The position numbers and the translations under genes were made by a program. A stretch of DNA of 64,000 nucleotides from Paraburkholderia sp. D15. Lineage in GTDB: Bacteria > Pseudomonadota > Gammaproteobacteria > Burkholderiales > Burkholderiaceae. The notes beneath the pieces are model-generated. The model made no database searches and was not told where the DNA came from. It saw only the letters and a list, made by a program, of their open reading frames with translations. Where the stretch lies: positions 1,798,001 to 1,862,000 of the forward strand of contig NZ_CP110396.1 in assembly GCF_029910215.1 (NCBI RefSeq), written 5' to 3'. Below are positions 28,442 through 36,803 of the stretch, piece after piece. Every line of letters starts with the position of its first letter. The stretch's first letter is position 1.

Positions 28442-29386
28442 ATGTCCAGATCGAAAGTCGCCGCGCTGCAAATCGGATCGTCGCCCGAGGGCAAACAGCA
28501 GACGCTGGAGCACATCCTGTCCTACGAGACGGCAATCCGCGAATCGGGCGCGGCGGTCGTGGTGATGCCCGAGGCGCTGCTGGGCGGTTATCCGAAGGGT
28601 GAGATCTTCGGTACGCGGCTGGGATATCGCCTCCCCGAGGGGCGCGAAGCGTTTGCGTCGTACTTCCAGAACGCGATCGACGTGCCCGGCCCCGAGACCG
28701 ACGAACTCGCCGCGTTGTCCGCGCGCTGCGGCGCGTCGATCGTGATCGGCGCGATCGAACGCGCGGGTTACACGCTTTACTGCACCGCGCTGTTCTTCGA
28801 CCCGCAGGCGGGTCTCGTCGCGAAGCACCGCAAGCTGATGCCGACCGGCACCGAGCGCCTGATCTGGGGACAAGGCGATGGCTCGACGCTGCCCATCGTC
28901 GAGACGCGCGCGGGGCGCATCGGCGCGGCGGTGTGCTGGGAAAACCACATGCCGTTGCTGCGGACCGCGATGTACGCGAAGGGCGTGCAGATCTGGTGCG
29001 CGCCGACCGTCGATGAACGCGAAATCTGGCAGTGCTCGATGCGCCATATCGCGCACGAGGGGCGCTGCTTCGTGATCAGCGCGTGTCAGGTGCAGCCGTC
29101 GCCGAACGAGTTGGGGATCAGCGTGCCGGGCTGGGACGACAACCGCCGGTTGATCAACGGCGGCAGCGTGATCGTTGGCCCGCTCGGCGACGTGCTCGCG
29201 GGGCCGTTACGCGGCGAGAGCGGCTTGCTGGTCGCGGAGATCGACACCGGCGAGCTGATCCGCGCGCGGTACGACTTCGATGTGGTGGGGCACTATGCGC
29301 GGCCCGATGTGTTCTCGCTTAACGTCGACGAACGCGCGAAGCGGCCGGTGGCGTTTTCCAGCGACGCGGCGGGCGCGGATGCGTGA
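28442..29386 (+). CDS. Nitrilase
   Basis: Hydrolyses organic nitriles to carboxylic acids plus ammonia. 314 residues, cytoplasmic. The catalytic triad is visible: Glu44 ([13 protein letters not shown]), Lys131 ([12 protein letters not shown]) and Cys165 in [13 protein letters not shown]; CWENxMPLLR separates true nitrilases from amidases. The aromatic/aliphatic preference cannot be told. ATG 28442 is chosen over upstream codons to 28376, which carry no family sequence. The adjacent divergent LysR gene is its likely regulator. An intrinsic terminator downstream belongs to the opposite strand. Confidence 0.93.
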   Translation: MSRSKVAALQIGSSPEGKQQTLEHILSYETAIRESGAAVVVMPEALLGGYPKGEIFGTRLGYRLPEGREAFASYFQNAIDVPGPETDELAALSARCGASIVIGAIERAGYTLYCTALFFDPQAGLVAKHRKLMPTGTERLIWGQGDGSTLPIVETRAGRIGAAVCWENHMPLLRTAMYAKGVQIWCAPTVDEREIWQCSMRHIAHEGRCFVISACQVQPSPNELGISVPGWDDNRRLINGGSVIVGPLGDVLAGPLRGESGLLVAEIDTGELIRARYDFDVVGHYARPDVFSLNVDERAKRPVAFSSDAAGADA

Positions 29387-29411
29387 ATCGACGGCGCGCG
29401 CCGACGCCAAT

Positions 29412-29434
29412 AAAAAACGCCCCTCGCGGGGCGT
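29412..29434 (-). terminator. Intrinsic terminator of the lipoprotein gene
   Basis: ACGCCCC (29417-29423) and GGGGCGT (29428-29434) form a 7-bp stem with a four-base loop; read on the minus strand it is followed by six Ts (29417-29412). It stands ~35 bp after the minus-strand lipoprotein stop and also separates the convergent nitrilase gene. Confidence 0.85.
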
Positions 29435-29467
29435 CGCGACATCGTCGCAAGTCGTTACGTTAAGACG

Positions 29468-31429
29468 TCAGTCGTTGTACTTCGTGATGTCGAAATAGCT
29501 GACGCCGTTCTGATAGCCGCTCAACTGCACGAGCCGCGAATTGCCCGGCACCAGCGGCGCGAACTGGCAATTCACGCAGGTCAGCGTGCCGGCCGAATTG
29601 ACGCCTGCGCTGACGGTGGTCTGATATTGACCGAACGTGGTGTTGTTCGGGAAGCCGACCGAGAAGCCATCGACTTCGAACGGTCCAGCGGCGGCCATGC
29701 CCGAGGTCTGAATCTGCACCGACGTGACCGGATACGCGAGATTCTTGCCGTTGATCAGGCTCGACCACGTGACGCTCATCGCGTATTGCGAGCCGGCCAG
29801 CGTGCCGGTCGGCGTCAGGAATTGCGTCGCGAAGTCCGGCAGCAGCGAGGGCCACGGTACCACGCTGCCCGCCGCGGCGTTCAGCGGACTGCCGGTATTG
29901 ACCACCGACGACTGGCCCAGCTGCGCGCCGTTACTATCGTAGAACGTCACCGTGTAGGAGGCGTAAAGCGGGACCGTGCTCGCATCGACGGCTTGCGGTG
30001 CGTAATAGCCGGTCGAAGCCGGCGGCGTGAAGCTCGCCGTCGACGACAGCGATTGCCACGACCAGCGGTACAGCGTGGTATTGCTGTTGGTCGTCGCGGG
30101 CGCGACCGGCGCGGCGCTCAGCGGCGTGTCCGACAGTCCGAGCGTGCTGGCGCCCACCGCATTGCGCGCCAGCAGCCACACCGGCGCGGCGAGACCCGGC
30201 CCGGAGACGGAAGCCGAATACACCGGCGGATTCGTCGTCTGCGGAATCGAGATGGTCAGCCCGGCTTCGTAGCGATTGACGTCGGCGAGGCGCGCATCGA
30301 GGAAGGTGTGGCGCGAGAGCTGCGAGGTTATCGTCGCCGCGAATTGCGACTGGTTGCCGATCAGGTCCCAGCCGAGTTGCGTGCCGTTGGGCAGCGTGAC
30401 CGGCGTCGCGCGTTGCTGCGCGAAGCTGTACAGAATACCGGCGTCGATGCCGTTCGCGAGCGTGAACGGCAGTTGCACCAGCGCTACCTGCTTGCCGTTG
30501 CGCGTGAGGAAGGCCAAGGTTTTCGGCGAGCCGAACACCGCGCCGACGAACGTCGCGTCAGTCAGGCCATGCGCGACGGCGAGATCGGTCGAACCGTTTT
30601 CCAGGTAGGCCGGGTCGATGGCCGGCGAGCAGGCCGTGTTGAGTACGCCCGACGCCGCGCAGGTGGTGAGCAGCGACGCCAGCGGTTCCAGATAATTCGC
30701 GGGAGCGGGCGGCGCGACGAAGGTGGTCGATGCGCCGGTCTGCCTGTTCAGCGGCACGACGGTGCCCGGCGCCGCGGTCGAGATCAGCGACAGGCCGCCG
30801 TTCGGCCCGTTGATCAGCGCGAGCGCGTCGATCACTGCGTCCGCGCCGGTGTGGTTCGGCGTGAAGGCCGTGCCGATCGGATCGTAGCCTGCCGTCTGCA
30901 CGCCGTTCTGCGTGAGGATGTTCGCGAGCATCGTGTCCAGCGCGATGGTCGCGATCTGCACCGAGGGCAACGTGACCTTGGCCAACGCCGAGTTGGCGAG
31001 CAGGTCGAGCGGGTTGCCGGACGCGGTCAGCATCGCGGCGATCGCGGTGGTCAGCGTGGTCACGTTGGCAATGACCGGCGCTGCGCCGCTCGGCTGTTTG
31101 GCCAGCACCGTCACGAGCGGTGTGGCGAGCCCGGTGGCATCCGTCGCGACGATCAGGAACGGCGCGGTCATGCCCTTCACCGGGATCGTGTACGCGCCCT
31201 GGGCGCCGCTGGTCGTGGTGGCCGTCGCGCCGGTCGCATCGGTCAGCGTGACGCTCGCGCCGACCAGCGGGCTGCCGGACGCCACCGTGCCGCTGACCGA
31301 GCCCGCGGCGGCCACCTGGCCGCTCGATGTCGCCGCCGCGCCGGAGCCGCTGCCGCCGCATCCGCCGAGCTGGAAAAAGACCACGGCCACGGCCGCCGCG
31401 ACGGCGGTACGCACTGACGATCGATACAT
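29468..31429 (-). CDS. Large putative lipoprotein
   Basis: 653 residues. The N-terminus is a lipoprotein signal (AAVAVVFFQLGGCGGSGSG; lipobox LGGC with Cys24), so the mature protein should be lipid-anchored. Residues ~40-110 resemble a carboxypeptidase-regulatory-like / Ig-like domain (GSVSGTVASGSPLVGASVTL), followed by a long Ala/Thr/Gly/Ser-rich region of no known family. Two Cys near the end (TCVNCQF) could form a disulfide. It is followed by an intrinsic terminator and has 387 bp of leader upstream. Likely cell-envelope, possibly surface; no enzymatic motif is seen. Confidence 0.75.
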   Translation of the reverse strand: MYRSSVRTAVAAAVAVVFFQLGGCGGSGSGAAATSSGQVAAAGSVSGTVASGSPLVGASVTLTDATGATATTTSGAQGAYTIPVKGMTAPFLIVATDATGLATPLVTVLAKQPSGAAPVIANVTTLTTAIAAMLTASGNPLDLLANSALAKVTLPSVQIATIALDTMLANILTQNGVQTAGYDPIGTAFTPNHTGADAVIDALALINGPNGGLSLISTAAPGTVVPLNRQTGASTTFVAPPAPANYLEPLASLLTTCAASGVLNTACSPAIDPAYLENGSTDLAVAHGLTDATFVGAVFGSPKTLAFLTRNGKQVALVQLPFTLANGIDAGILYSFAQQRATPVTLPNGTQLGWDLIGNQSQFAATITSQLSRHTFLDARLADVNRYEAGLTISIPQTTNPPVYSASVSGPGLAAPVWLLARNAVGASTLGLSDTPLSAAPVAPATTNSNTTLYRWSWQSLSSTASFTPPASTGYYAPQAVDASTVPLYASYTVTFYDSNGAQLGQSSVVNTGSPLNAAAGSVVPWPSLLPDFATQFLTPTGTLAGSQYAMSVTWSSLINGKNLAYPVTSVQIQTSGMAAAGPFEVDGFSVGFPNNTTFGQYQTTVSAGVNSAGTLTCVNCQFAPLVPGNSRLVQLSGYQNGVSYFDITKYND

Positions 31430-31816
31430 GAAATTCCCCGATGCCTGGATTATTGATGTGTGGTGTTCAAGCGGGCCAACCGACGATTCGCGATGGCTTG
31501 CGATGACTGGCGATTATTAACGGCCCTTGAAAGTGAACGGCATTTTGCCGGCCGACTTGAGCGAGTTCGGAGAATACTTCAAAGCGGAATGAGCGTGTCG
31601 CACGCTCAGCGTAAAACCTGATACGAGACGGATATTACGAGTGCTCGTAAGCGCCACGGCCGGGCGGGGCTCCCGCGCCGCATCGCGTTTGCGGGCGCCT
31701 TACGGCCTTGTTAGACTGGCTGCCCACACTCGCCGCCGACGCGACGCGATCCATGCGCCCGCCGTCGAGCACCCGCCGCGAGTTCACGCCGGCGGCACGA
31801 ATAATCGGAGACGCCC
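31430..31816. other. Divergent intergenic region (387 bp)
   Basis: Separates the minus-strand lipoprotein from the sigma-factor cluster. No ORF with a ribosome site and codon bias is present. It must hold both promoters; I could not identify a convincing -35/-10 pair for the first DGPF gene here. Nothing else recognised. Confidence 0.5.
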
Positions 31817-32170
31817 ATGTCCTACATGCTGCTTATCGTCGAACCTCCTCATCAGCGCGCCGAACGTGGCGACATCGCCGGGCGCGAAGTCTACGACCAG
31901 ATGGTGCGTTTCGCGACCGGCCTGAAAGAGCGCGGCAAGCTGGTCACGGCTGAATCGCTGACTTCGTTGAACGACGCGGTGCGCGTTCAGGTCCGCGACG
32001 GCCAGACGAAATTGCTCGACGGTCCGTTCGCGGAGGCGAAGGAAATGGTCGGCGGCTTCTACCTGCTCAACTGCGAGACTCGCGAGGAAGCGCTGGAGAT
32101 TGCGCAGGCGTGTCCGGCCGCCGCGTGGTGCACCGTCGAGGTCCGCAAGCTCGGGCCGTGCTTCATGTAG
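31817..32170 (+). CDS. DGPF (YciI-like) domain protein
   Basis: 117-residue YciI-related protein carrying the family signature DGPF (KLLDGPFAEAKEMVGGFYLL). YciI-like folds are dimeric alpha+beta barrels; DGPF proteins are the genes most often linked to ECF42 sigma factors, and here that factor is encoded 1.1 kb downstream. Enzymatic role unknown. ATG 31817 follows GGAGACGCCC. It lacks an obvious signal peptide, so is cytoplasmic. Confidence 0.85.
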   Translation: MSYMLLIVEPPHQRAERGDIAGREVYDQMVRFATGLKERGKLVTAESLTSLNDAVRVQVRDGQTKLLDGPFAEAKEMVGGFYLLNCETREEALEIAQACPAAAWCTVEVRKLGPCFM

Positions 32171-32237
32171 GCGAAGGCCGTTGAACCGCTTAGGCTTGTT
32201 GTCCGGTTGAGGGTTTTCCCTGGCGTACTGATCGGCG

Positions 32238-32264
32238 TGTCGATCGGACTGCGCGTGATTCGTC
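32238..32264 (+). promoter_or_regulatory. Candidate ECF-type promoter
   Basis: TGTCGA (32238-32243), a 17-bp spacer and CGTC (32261-32264) lie 89 bp upstream of the second DGPF gene. The two boxes resemble the -35/-10 elements I recall being reported for ECF42-type sigma factors. Single occurrence, so this is a guess that a start-site map would settle. Confidence 0.25.
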
Positions 32265-32352
32265 GTGTGAGTAAGGAGCCGGGCGTTTGACGCGCGGCCC
32301 CCTCTCTCACAACGAACGTCGCGCACGCGAAACAAGCTCAAGGAGAACGGCC

Positions 32353-32766
32353 ATGCGATTCATGATTCTGGTCAAGGCGACCGCCGACAGCGAAGCCGGC
32401 AAGATGCCGGAGGCCTCGCTGATCGCCGCGATGGGCGCGTATCACGAAGAACTCGCCAAGGCGGGCGTGCTGCTCGATGCCACCGGCCTGCAACCCAGCT
32501 CGAAAGGCTGGCGTATCCGCTACAGCGGCGGCAAGCGCACGGTGATCGACGGTCCGTTCGCGGAAACGAAGGAACTGGTTGCCGGCTACACGCTGATCCA
32601 GGTGCGCTCGCGCGAGGAAGCGATGGAATGGGCGCGGCGCTTTCCGTCGCCGTTCGGCGAACACGCCGACGGGGAAATCGAGGTGCGGCAACTGTTCATG
32701 CTCGACGATTTCGAGCCCGGCCCCGAGGTGGACAGGATGCGCGAGGTGGAAGCGAACCGGCGCTGA
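32353..32766 (+). CDS. DGPF (YciI-like) domain protein, second copy
   Basis: 137 residues, same family as the previous gene, with the signature VIDGPFAETKELVAGYTLI and a long C-terminal tail (DDFEPGPEVDRMREVEANRR). Starts MRFMILVKATADSEAG, the usual N-terminus of the subfamily. AGGAGA at 32341-32346 places ATG 32353 six bases downstream; the frame is open upstream but unsupported. Probably a target of the ECF42 sigma factor encoded downstream. Function unknown. Confidence 0.87.
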   Translation: MRFMILVKATADSEAGKMPEASLIAAMGAYHEELAKAGVLLDATGLQPSSKGWRIRYSGGKRTVIDGPFAETKELVAGYTLIQVRSREEAMEWARRFPSPFGEHADGEIEVRQLFMLDDFEPGPEVDRMREVEANRR

Positions 32767-32821
32767 AACGCGCGGCGTTCCGCTCTTCGTCGATTAACCC
32801 GGTCTTCGGATGCTATCCATC

Positions 32822-33229
32822 ATGCACAAGCAAATCTACGTCAATCTCGCCGTCGACGATCTCGAACGCTCGAAGGCGTTCTTCAGCGACATCGGCTTCA
32901 AATTCGATTCGCAATTCACCAACCAGCAGGCGGCCTGTCTGATTCTTGGCGAGAATCTGTACGCCATGCTGCTGGTCAAGGACCTGTTCAAGTCGTTCAC
33001 GCGCAAGCCGCTGTGCAATCCGAAGGAGGGCACGGAGGTGTTGGTGGGGTTGTCGTGCGCAAGCCGCGGCGAGGTGGACGCGCTGGTCGCGAAAGCGCGT
33101 GCTGCCGGCGGCACGGTGCCGCGCGCGCCGCAGGACTATGGCTTCATGTACGGCCACGGCTTCGAGGACATCGACGGACATATCTGGGAGCTGATCTACA
33201 TGGATTCGAACGGCAAGGCGGCGGGTTGA
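32822..33229 (+). CDS. VOC (glyoxalase/bleomycin-resistance) superfamily protein
   Basis: 135-residue vicinal-oxygen-chelate protein made of two beta-alpha-beta-beta-beta modules. Starts QIYVNLAVDDLERSKAFFSD, with YGFMYGHGFEDIDGHIWELIYMD at the C-terminal module containing the His/Glu metal-ligand type residues. Stop is four bases before the sigma-factor start, so co-transcription is likely. An in-frame ATG at 32810 is an alternative start. In ECF42 neighbourhoods VOC proteins co-occur with DGPF proteins; substrate unknown. Confidence 0.85.
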   Translation: MHKQIYVNLAVDDLERSKAFFSDIGFKFDSQFTNQQAACLILGENLYAMLLVKDLFKSFTRKPLCNPKEGTEVLVGLSCASRGEVDALVAKARAAGGTVPRAPQDYGFMYGHGFEDIDGHIWELIYMDSNGKAAG

Positions 33230-33233
33230 GGCC

Positions 33234-34508
33234 GTGACGCGACAGGCTACCCACCGTGCCATCGAGGCAGTCTGGCGGATCGAGTCCGCCAAGGTCATCG
33301 CTCACGTCGCGCGGATCGTGCGCGACGTCGGGCTCGCCGAGGAACTGGCGCAGGACGCGCTGGTCGCGGCGCTCGAACATTGGCCCGACGCGGGCGTGCC
33401 CGACAACCCGGGAGCGTGGCTGATGGCGACCGCGAAGAACCGCGCGCTCGACCGCTTGCGTCAGGAAGCGCTGCATGCCCGCAAGCACGAGGAGCTGGGC
33501 CACGACCTCGACGCGCTGGAGGCGCACCTCGTGCCCGATTTCGTCGACTCGCTCGATGCCGCCCGCGCCGACGACATCGGCGACGATCTGCTGCGGCTGG
33601 TGTTCACCGCGTGCCACCCGGTGTTGTCGATGGAGGCGCGCGTCGCGTTGACGCTGCGTCTGCTGGGCGGGCTCACCACGGACGAAATCGCGCGTGCGTT
33701 TCTCGTGCCGGAGCCGACCGTCGCGCAACGCATCGTGCGGGCCAAGCGCACGCTGAGCGCGGCCAAGGTGCCGTTCGAGGTGCCGCAGGCGGAGGCGCGC
33801 GCGGCGCGGCTCGCGTCGGTGTTGCAGGTGATCTATCTGGTCTTCAACGAAGGCTACTCGGCCACGGCCGGCGACGACTGGATGCGCCCGGCGTTGTGCG
33901 AGGAAGCGTTGCGGCTCGGGCGCGTGCTGAGCGGTCTCGTGCCGGATGAAAGCGAGGTGCACGGACTGGTCGCGCTGATGGAGATCCAGGCGTCGCGCAC
34001 GCCTGCCCGCACGGATGCGCAGGGCAAGCCGGTGCTGCTGATGGATCAGGACCGCAGCCGCTGGGACCCGCTGCTGATTCGCCGCGGACTGAGCGCGCTT
34101 GGCACCGCGCAGTCGTTGGGCGGCGCGAGCGGTCCGTACGCGTTGCAGGCTGCGCTGGCGGCGTGTCACGCGCGGGCACGCCGTGCCGAGGACACCGACT
34201 GGGCGGCGATCGTCGCGCTGTACGACGTGCTCGCGCAGGTCGCGCCTTCGCCGGTGGTCGAGTTGAATCGCGCGGTGGCCGTGGGCATGGCGTTCGGCCC
34301 CGAGGCCGGCTTGAAGATCGTGGATGCGCTCGCGGCCGATGCGGCGCTCGCGAATTATCAATGGCTGCCGAGCGTACGTGGCGATCTGCTCGCGAAGCTC
34401 GACCGCCGCGACGAGGCGCGCGCGGAATTCGAACGCGCGGCGGAGATGACGCGCAATGCGCGCGAGCGGGAGTTGTTGCTCGAGCGTGCGCGGAGTATGG
34501 CGCTTTAG
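33234..34508 (+). CDS. ECF42-type RNA polymerase sigma factor with C-terminal extension
   Basis: 424-residue ECF sigma factor. Sigma-2 is seen as IVRDVGLAEELAQDALVAALEHWP and sigma-4 as ALTLRLLGGLTTDEIARAFLV. Unlike short ECFs, it carries a long C-terminal helical region with LVFNEGYSA, the hallmark of the ECF42 group (YCII/DGPF-associated), and later tetratricopeptide-like helices. In this group the extension, rather than an anti-sigma factor, is thought to control activity; none is encoded nearby. GTG start 33234 is four bases after the VOC stop. Likely directs transcription of the upstream DGPF genes and itself. Confidence 0.88.
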   Translation: MTRQATHRAIEAVWRIESAKVIAHVARIVRDVGLAEELAQDALVAALEHWPDAGVPDNPGAWLMATAKNRALDRLRQEALHARKHEELGHDLDALEAHLVPDFVDSLDAARADDIGDDLLRLVFTACHPVLSMEARVALTLRLLGGLTTDEIARAFLVPEPTVAQRIVRAKRTLSAAKVPFEVPQAEARAARLASVLQVIYLVFNEGYSATAGDDWMRPALCEEALRLGRVLSGLVPDESEVHGLVALMEIQASRTPARTDAQGKPVLLMDQDRSRWDPLLIRRGLSALGTAQSLGGASGPYALQAALAACHARARRAEDTDWAAIVALYDVLAQVAPSPVVELNRAVAVGMAFGPEAGLKIVDALAADAALANYQWLPSVRGDLLAKLDRRDEARAEFERAAEMTRNARERELLLERARSMAL

Positions 34509-34653
34509 TTGCCGGCGGATCATTTCGACGCGGCTTGCTCTTCAAGGATGGCCGTACGAAGTGTTCCCGAAGCAGGCAACGCGAAGCATGCAACGAGAAG
34601 CACGCAACGCGTTGCGCGAATGCGCACCCGTCACCGCGCTACGCGTCAACGTT

Positions 34654-35364
34654 TTAGGCGGCACTCGCCCGCAGCAGATAAAACTCTCGCGGCGCATCCC
34701 GCAGCGCGGGTGGATCGGCCAACGGGTCCAGCGACGGTTCGACGAACCGCCCCACGCTGACGCGTTCGAAACCCGCTACGATGCAGGCCGCCTCCAATGT
34801 CGCCGCATCATGCACGGCGAAGCCGAACACCGCGAATGGCATTTCTGCCGCCGACTCCGGCGTGATTGCCGCGATCACCAGCGTGCCGTCCTGACGCAAC
34901 ATTCGCCGTATCGCCTTCAGGCCGGCCGTGAGGTCGGGCCAGAAATACGTGCAGTTGATCGTGATGGCTTTGTCGAACGATGCAGTGGAAAACGGCATGG
35001 CGACGACGTCGGCGGTTTCGAGCAGCACGCGGCCTTCGCGGACCAGCGTCGCGTTACGACAACGCGCCACCGCGATCATGGTGGGCGACAGATCCACGCC
35101 GCTGTACATCACGCCCGGCGCCTGGGTGAGCACGAACGGAATGTGCGCGCCGTTGCCGAGGCCGACTTCGAGTACCTGTTCGTGCATGCGCAGATCGAGC
35201 AACTCGAACGCGGCTTCGATCACGGCGCGATTCGAGTGTCCCAGCATGTCGCCGACCGCGATACCGATGCTGCCCGCGGGACAGCCGAGTTGCGGCAGCA
35301 GGATGCTTTCGTCGAGACTCGCGACCTCGATGCCCGACCTTGAAGACAACGTAGTTTGACTCAC
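34654..35364 (-). CDS. Class I SAM-dependent methyltransferase
   Basis: 236 residues of the Rossmann-fold methyltransferase type. SAM-binding motif I is LEVGLGNGAHIPF; motif II/III follows as SGVDLSPTMIAVA, and FDKAITINCTYFWPDLTAGL precedes the post-motif region. Relatives include small-molecule and quinone/UbiE-type enzymes; the target cannot be inferred. Starts MSQTTLSSRSGIEV. No partner gene on this strand; a low-complexity 145-bp stretch separates it from the sigma-factor gene stop. Confidence 0.82.
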   Translation of the reverse strand: MSQTTLSSRSGIEVASLDESILLPQLGCPAGSIGIAVGDMLGHSNRAVIEAAFELLDLRMHEQVLEVGLGNGAHIPFVLTQAPGVMYSGVDLSPTMIAVARCRNATLVREGRVLLETADVVAMPFSTASFDKAITINCTYFWPDLTAGLKAIRRMLRQDGTLVIAAITPESAAEMPFAVFGFAVHDAATLEAACIVAGFERVSVGRFVEPSLDPLADPPALRDAPREFYLLRASAA

Positions 35365-35579
35365 AGCGATTCCTCCATGACGGATTGCGCCGGATCGCGC
35401 GACGATCGTGTCGCACGCAGATTAATCCGGGTTCCTTAATTTATGTCATGGAGTGGGGTGAGCGGGTATCTCTTTAATGCAGGTCTTCAAGCGAGGTCAT
35501 GCCGCGCCGTGTCACGTCATGTCGCGCGGACCCTGGACGGGCCGCGCGACAGATTCACGCATCAGGTCGATCAGGCTGG

Positions 35580-36158
35580 TCAGGCCGAGAGCAGCGCCAT
35601 CGCACCCGTGACGACACCGGCCGCCGCGACCACGAACGACAGATTGCGCAGCCATTTCTTGCGCGTCAGCAGGGTGATCGCGCACAGCGCGATAGCCACC
35701 TGAATCAGCGTGGTGGCCTGCGCCCAGCGATGATGTCCGTGCAGCAGCGCTTCGCTTTTCGCATCGTTATCCACCACTTCCTTTTCGATCGATTCGGCTT
35801 TCGCGCGGATCGGTTCCTTCTGCGACTTGTACTTGTCGACGTCGGCGAGGAACTTGGCGTGGGCATCCGCGTTATCAGCCGATAGCGCCGCGCCGAGTTC
35901 CGCGAGGTTCTGCTTCTCGCCCTTGGCCTGGTAGTAGTTCCACTGGTTCGATGCCTCGGTCTTCTTGATCGCGGCTTCGTTCTTGTAGTACAGCGCGAGG
36001 TTTTCGCTGTTGCCGCTCTGATACGCGCACAGCGCGCCGATCGTCGCGAGGATCGCCGTCATCACGGCCATGCGGCTCGCGAACGGGTCGGCGTCGTGAT
36101 GACCGGCGTGTTCCACTGCATGGTCGTGCGGACCATGGACTTCATATTCTTCTGACAT
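35580..36158 (-). CDS. DUF4337 membrane protein
   Basis: 192 residues. Starts with a His/Asp-rich segment (EVHGPHDHAVEHAGHHDADPF), then a span (MAVMTAILATIGALCAY), a long helical, charged middle (~50-145; coiled-coil-like KYKSQKEPIRAKAESIEKEV) and two C-terminal spans (LIQVAIALCAITLL and NLSFVVAAAGVVTGAMALL). This order fits DUF4337, a family of unknown function. A GGAG site eight or so bases upstream supports ATG 36158. The His cluster may bind metal. No partner gene. Confidence 0.8.
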   Translation of the reverse strand: MSEEYEVHGPHDHAVEHAGHHDADPFASRMAVMTAILATIGALCAYQSGNSENLALYYKNEAAIKKTEASNQWNYYQAKGEKQNLAELGAALSADNADAHAKFLADVDKYKSQKEPIRAKAESIEKEVVDNDAKSEALLHGHHRWAQATTLIQVAIALCAITLLTRKKWLRNLSFVVAAAGVVTGAMALLSA

Positions 36159-36512
36159 CCGATTCTCCGAGGCAATGCTTTTTTGTCGTCTTCGGGCGGC
36201 ACGCGGGATCGCGGCGCGTGGATAGCGCGCACCACAGTGTGGCGCGCCAGCCCGGCGGGCTCAATCTTAGCGTGTGACGCACGGCGATGGAAAAGGTGCC
36301 CGGCGGAAGGGCGGCGCGGCAACGCTCGTCGGTGATGAACTGGGGTGCGTTGCCGCTTGGGGAGGGGATGTACTCGGGTGCGGGTGTGGCGTGAAGCGAG
36401 TGTGATGCGGATGTGGTTCGAACGTGAAGTGATCGGCACGTACGGTGCACTGTGGCCCGTGCTCCGTACGTGCGCTCAGTGCGCTCCGTGCGTGCGCGAT
36501 TCGGCCGCGGGT
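36159..36512. other. Intergenic region (354 bp)
   Basis: Lies between DUF4337 and the XapX gene on the minus strand. Only short imperfect repeats are seen around 36440-36500 (ctccgtacgtgcgctcagtg style, with gtgcg cores). No gene, terminator or conserved RNA recognised. Confidence 0.4.
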
Positions 36513-36689
36513 TTAATGCAGACCGGCGGCGAGCCAGGTTCGCACCAGCGGGATCACGTGCTCGCCGCCCAGCATGCCGAGCAGGCCGACCAGCGCGACG
36601 GTCGGCGGTGCGGGCGATTTCACGTTCATCACGCTGTACAGCAATCCGACCACCACGCCGGCAGCCAGCGAGACCAGGTAGGCTTTCAT
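36513..36689 (-). CDS. XapX domain protein (small, translated by hand)
   Basis: 58 residues, too short for most automatic calling. Translation from ATG 36689 gives MKAYLVSLAAGVVVGLLYSV, then NVKSPAPPTVALVGLLGMLG and GEHVIPLVRTW to a TAA at 36513. KAYLVSLAAGVxVGLLY and the SPAPP-xxALVGLLGxLxGE core match the XapX family, a short two-span membrane protein of unknown function. A GAGGAC site lies 8-9 bases upstream. It sits downstream of the quinone-oxidoreductase gene with a low-complexity repeat between. Confidence 0.85.
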   Translation of the reverse strand: MKAYLVSLAAGVVVGLLYSVMNVKSPAPPTVALVGLLGMLGGEHVIPLVRTWLAAGLH

Positions 36690-36731
36690 GAGGTTGTCCT
36701 CGGCTTGGGTTTGAGCTAGAGGTTCAGCGTT

Positions 36732-36799
36732 GGCCTCGGCTTTAGCTTCAGGCCTTAGCTTTGGCTTCGGCTTCGGCTTCCGCTAAGGCTTCCGCTTCC
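36732..36799. repeat. Imperfect ggctty tandem repeat
   Basis: A run of ~11 degenerate 6-mers (ggcttc, ggcttt, ggcctc, gcttcc) between the quinone-oxidoreductase stop and the XapX gene. Read on the minus strand one frame gives alternating Glu-Ala/Lys-Ala (EAEALAEAEAEAKAKA) ending in a stop. It is in a different frame from the upstream gene, so is probably a decayed coding tail or replication-slippage product. Confidence 0.7.
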
Positions 36800-36803
36800 A
36801 ACG

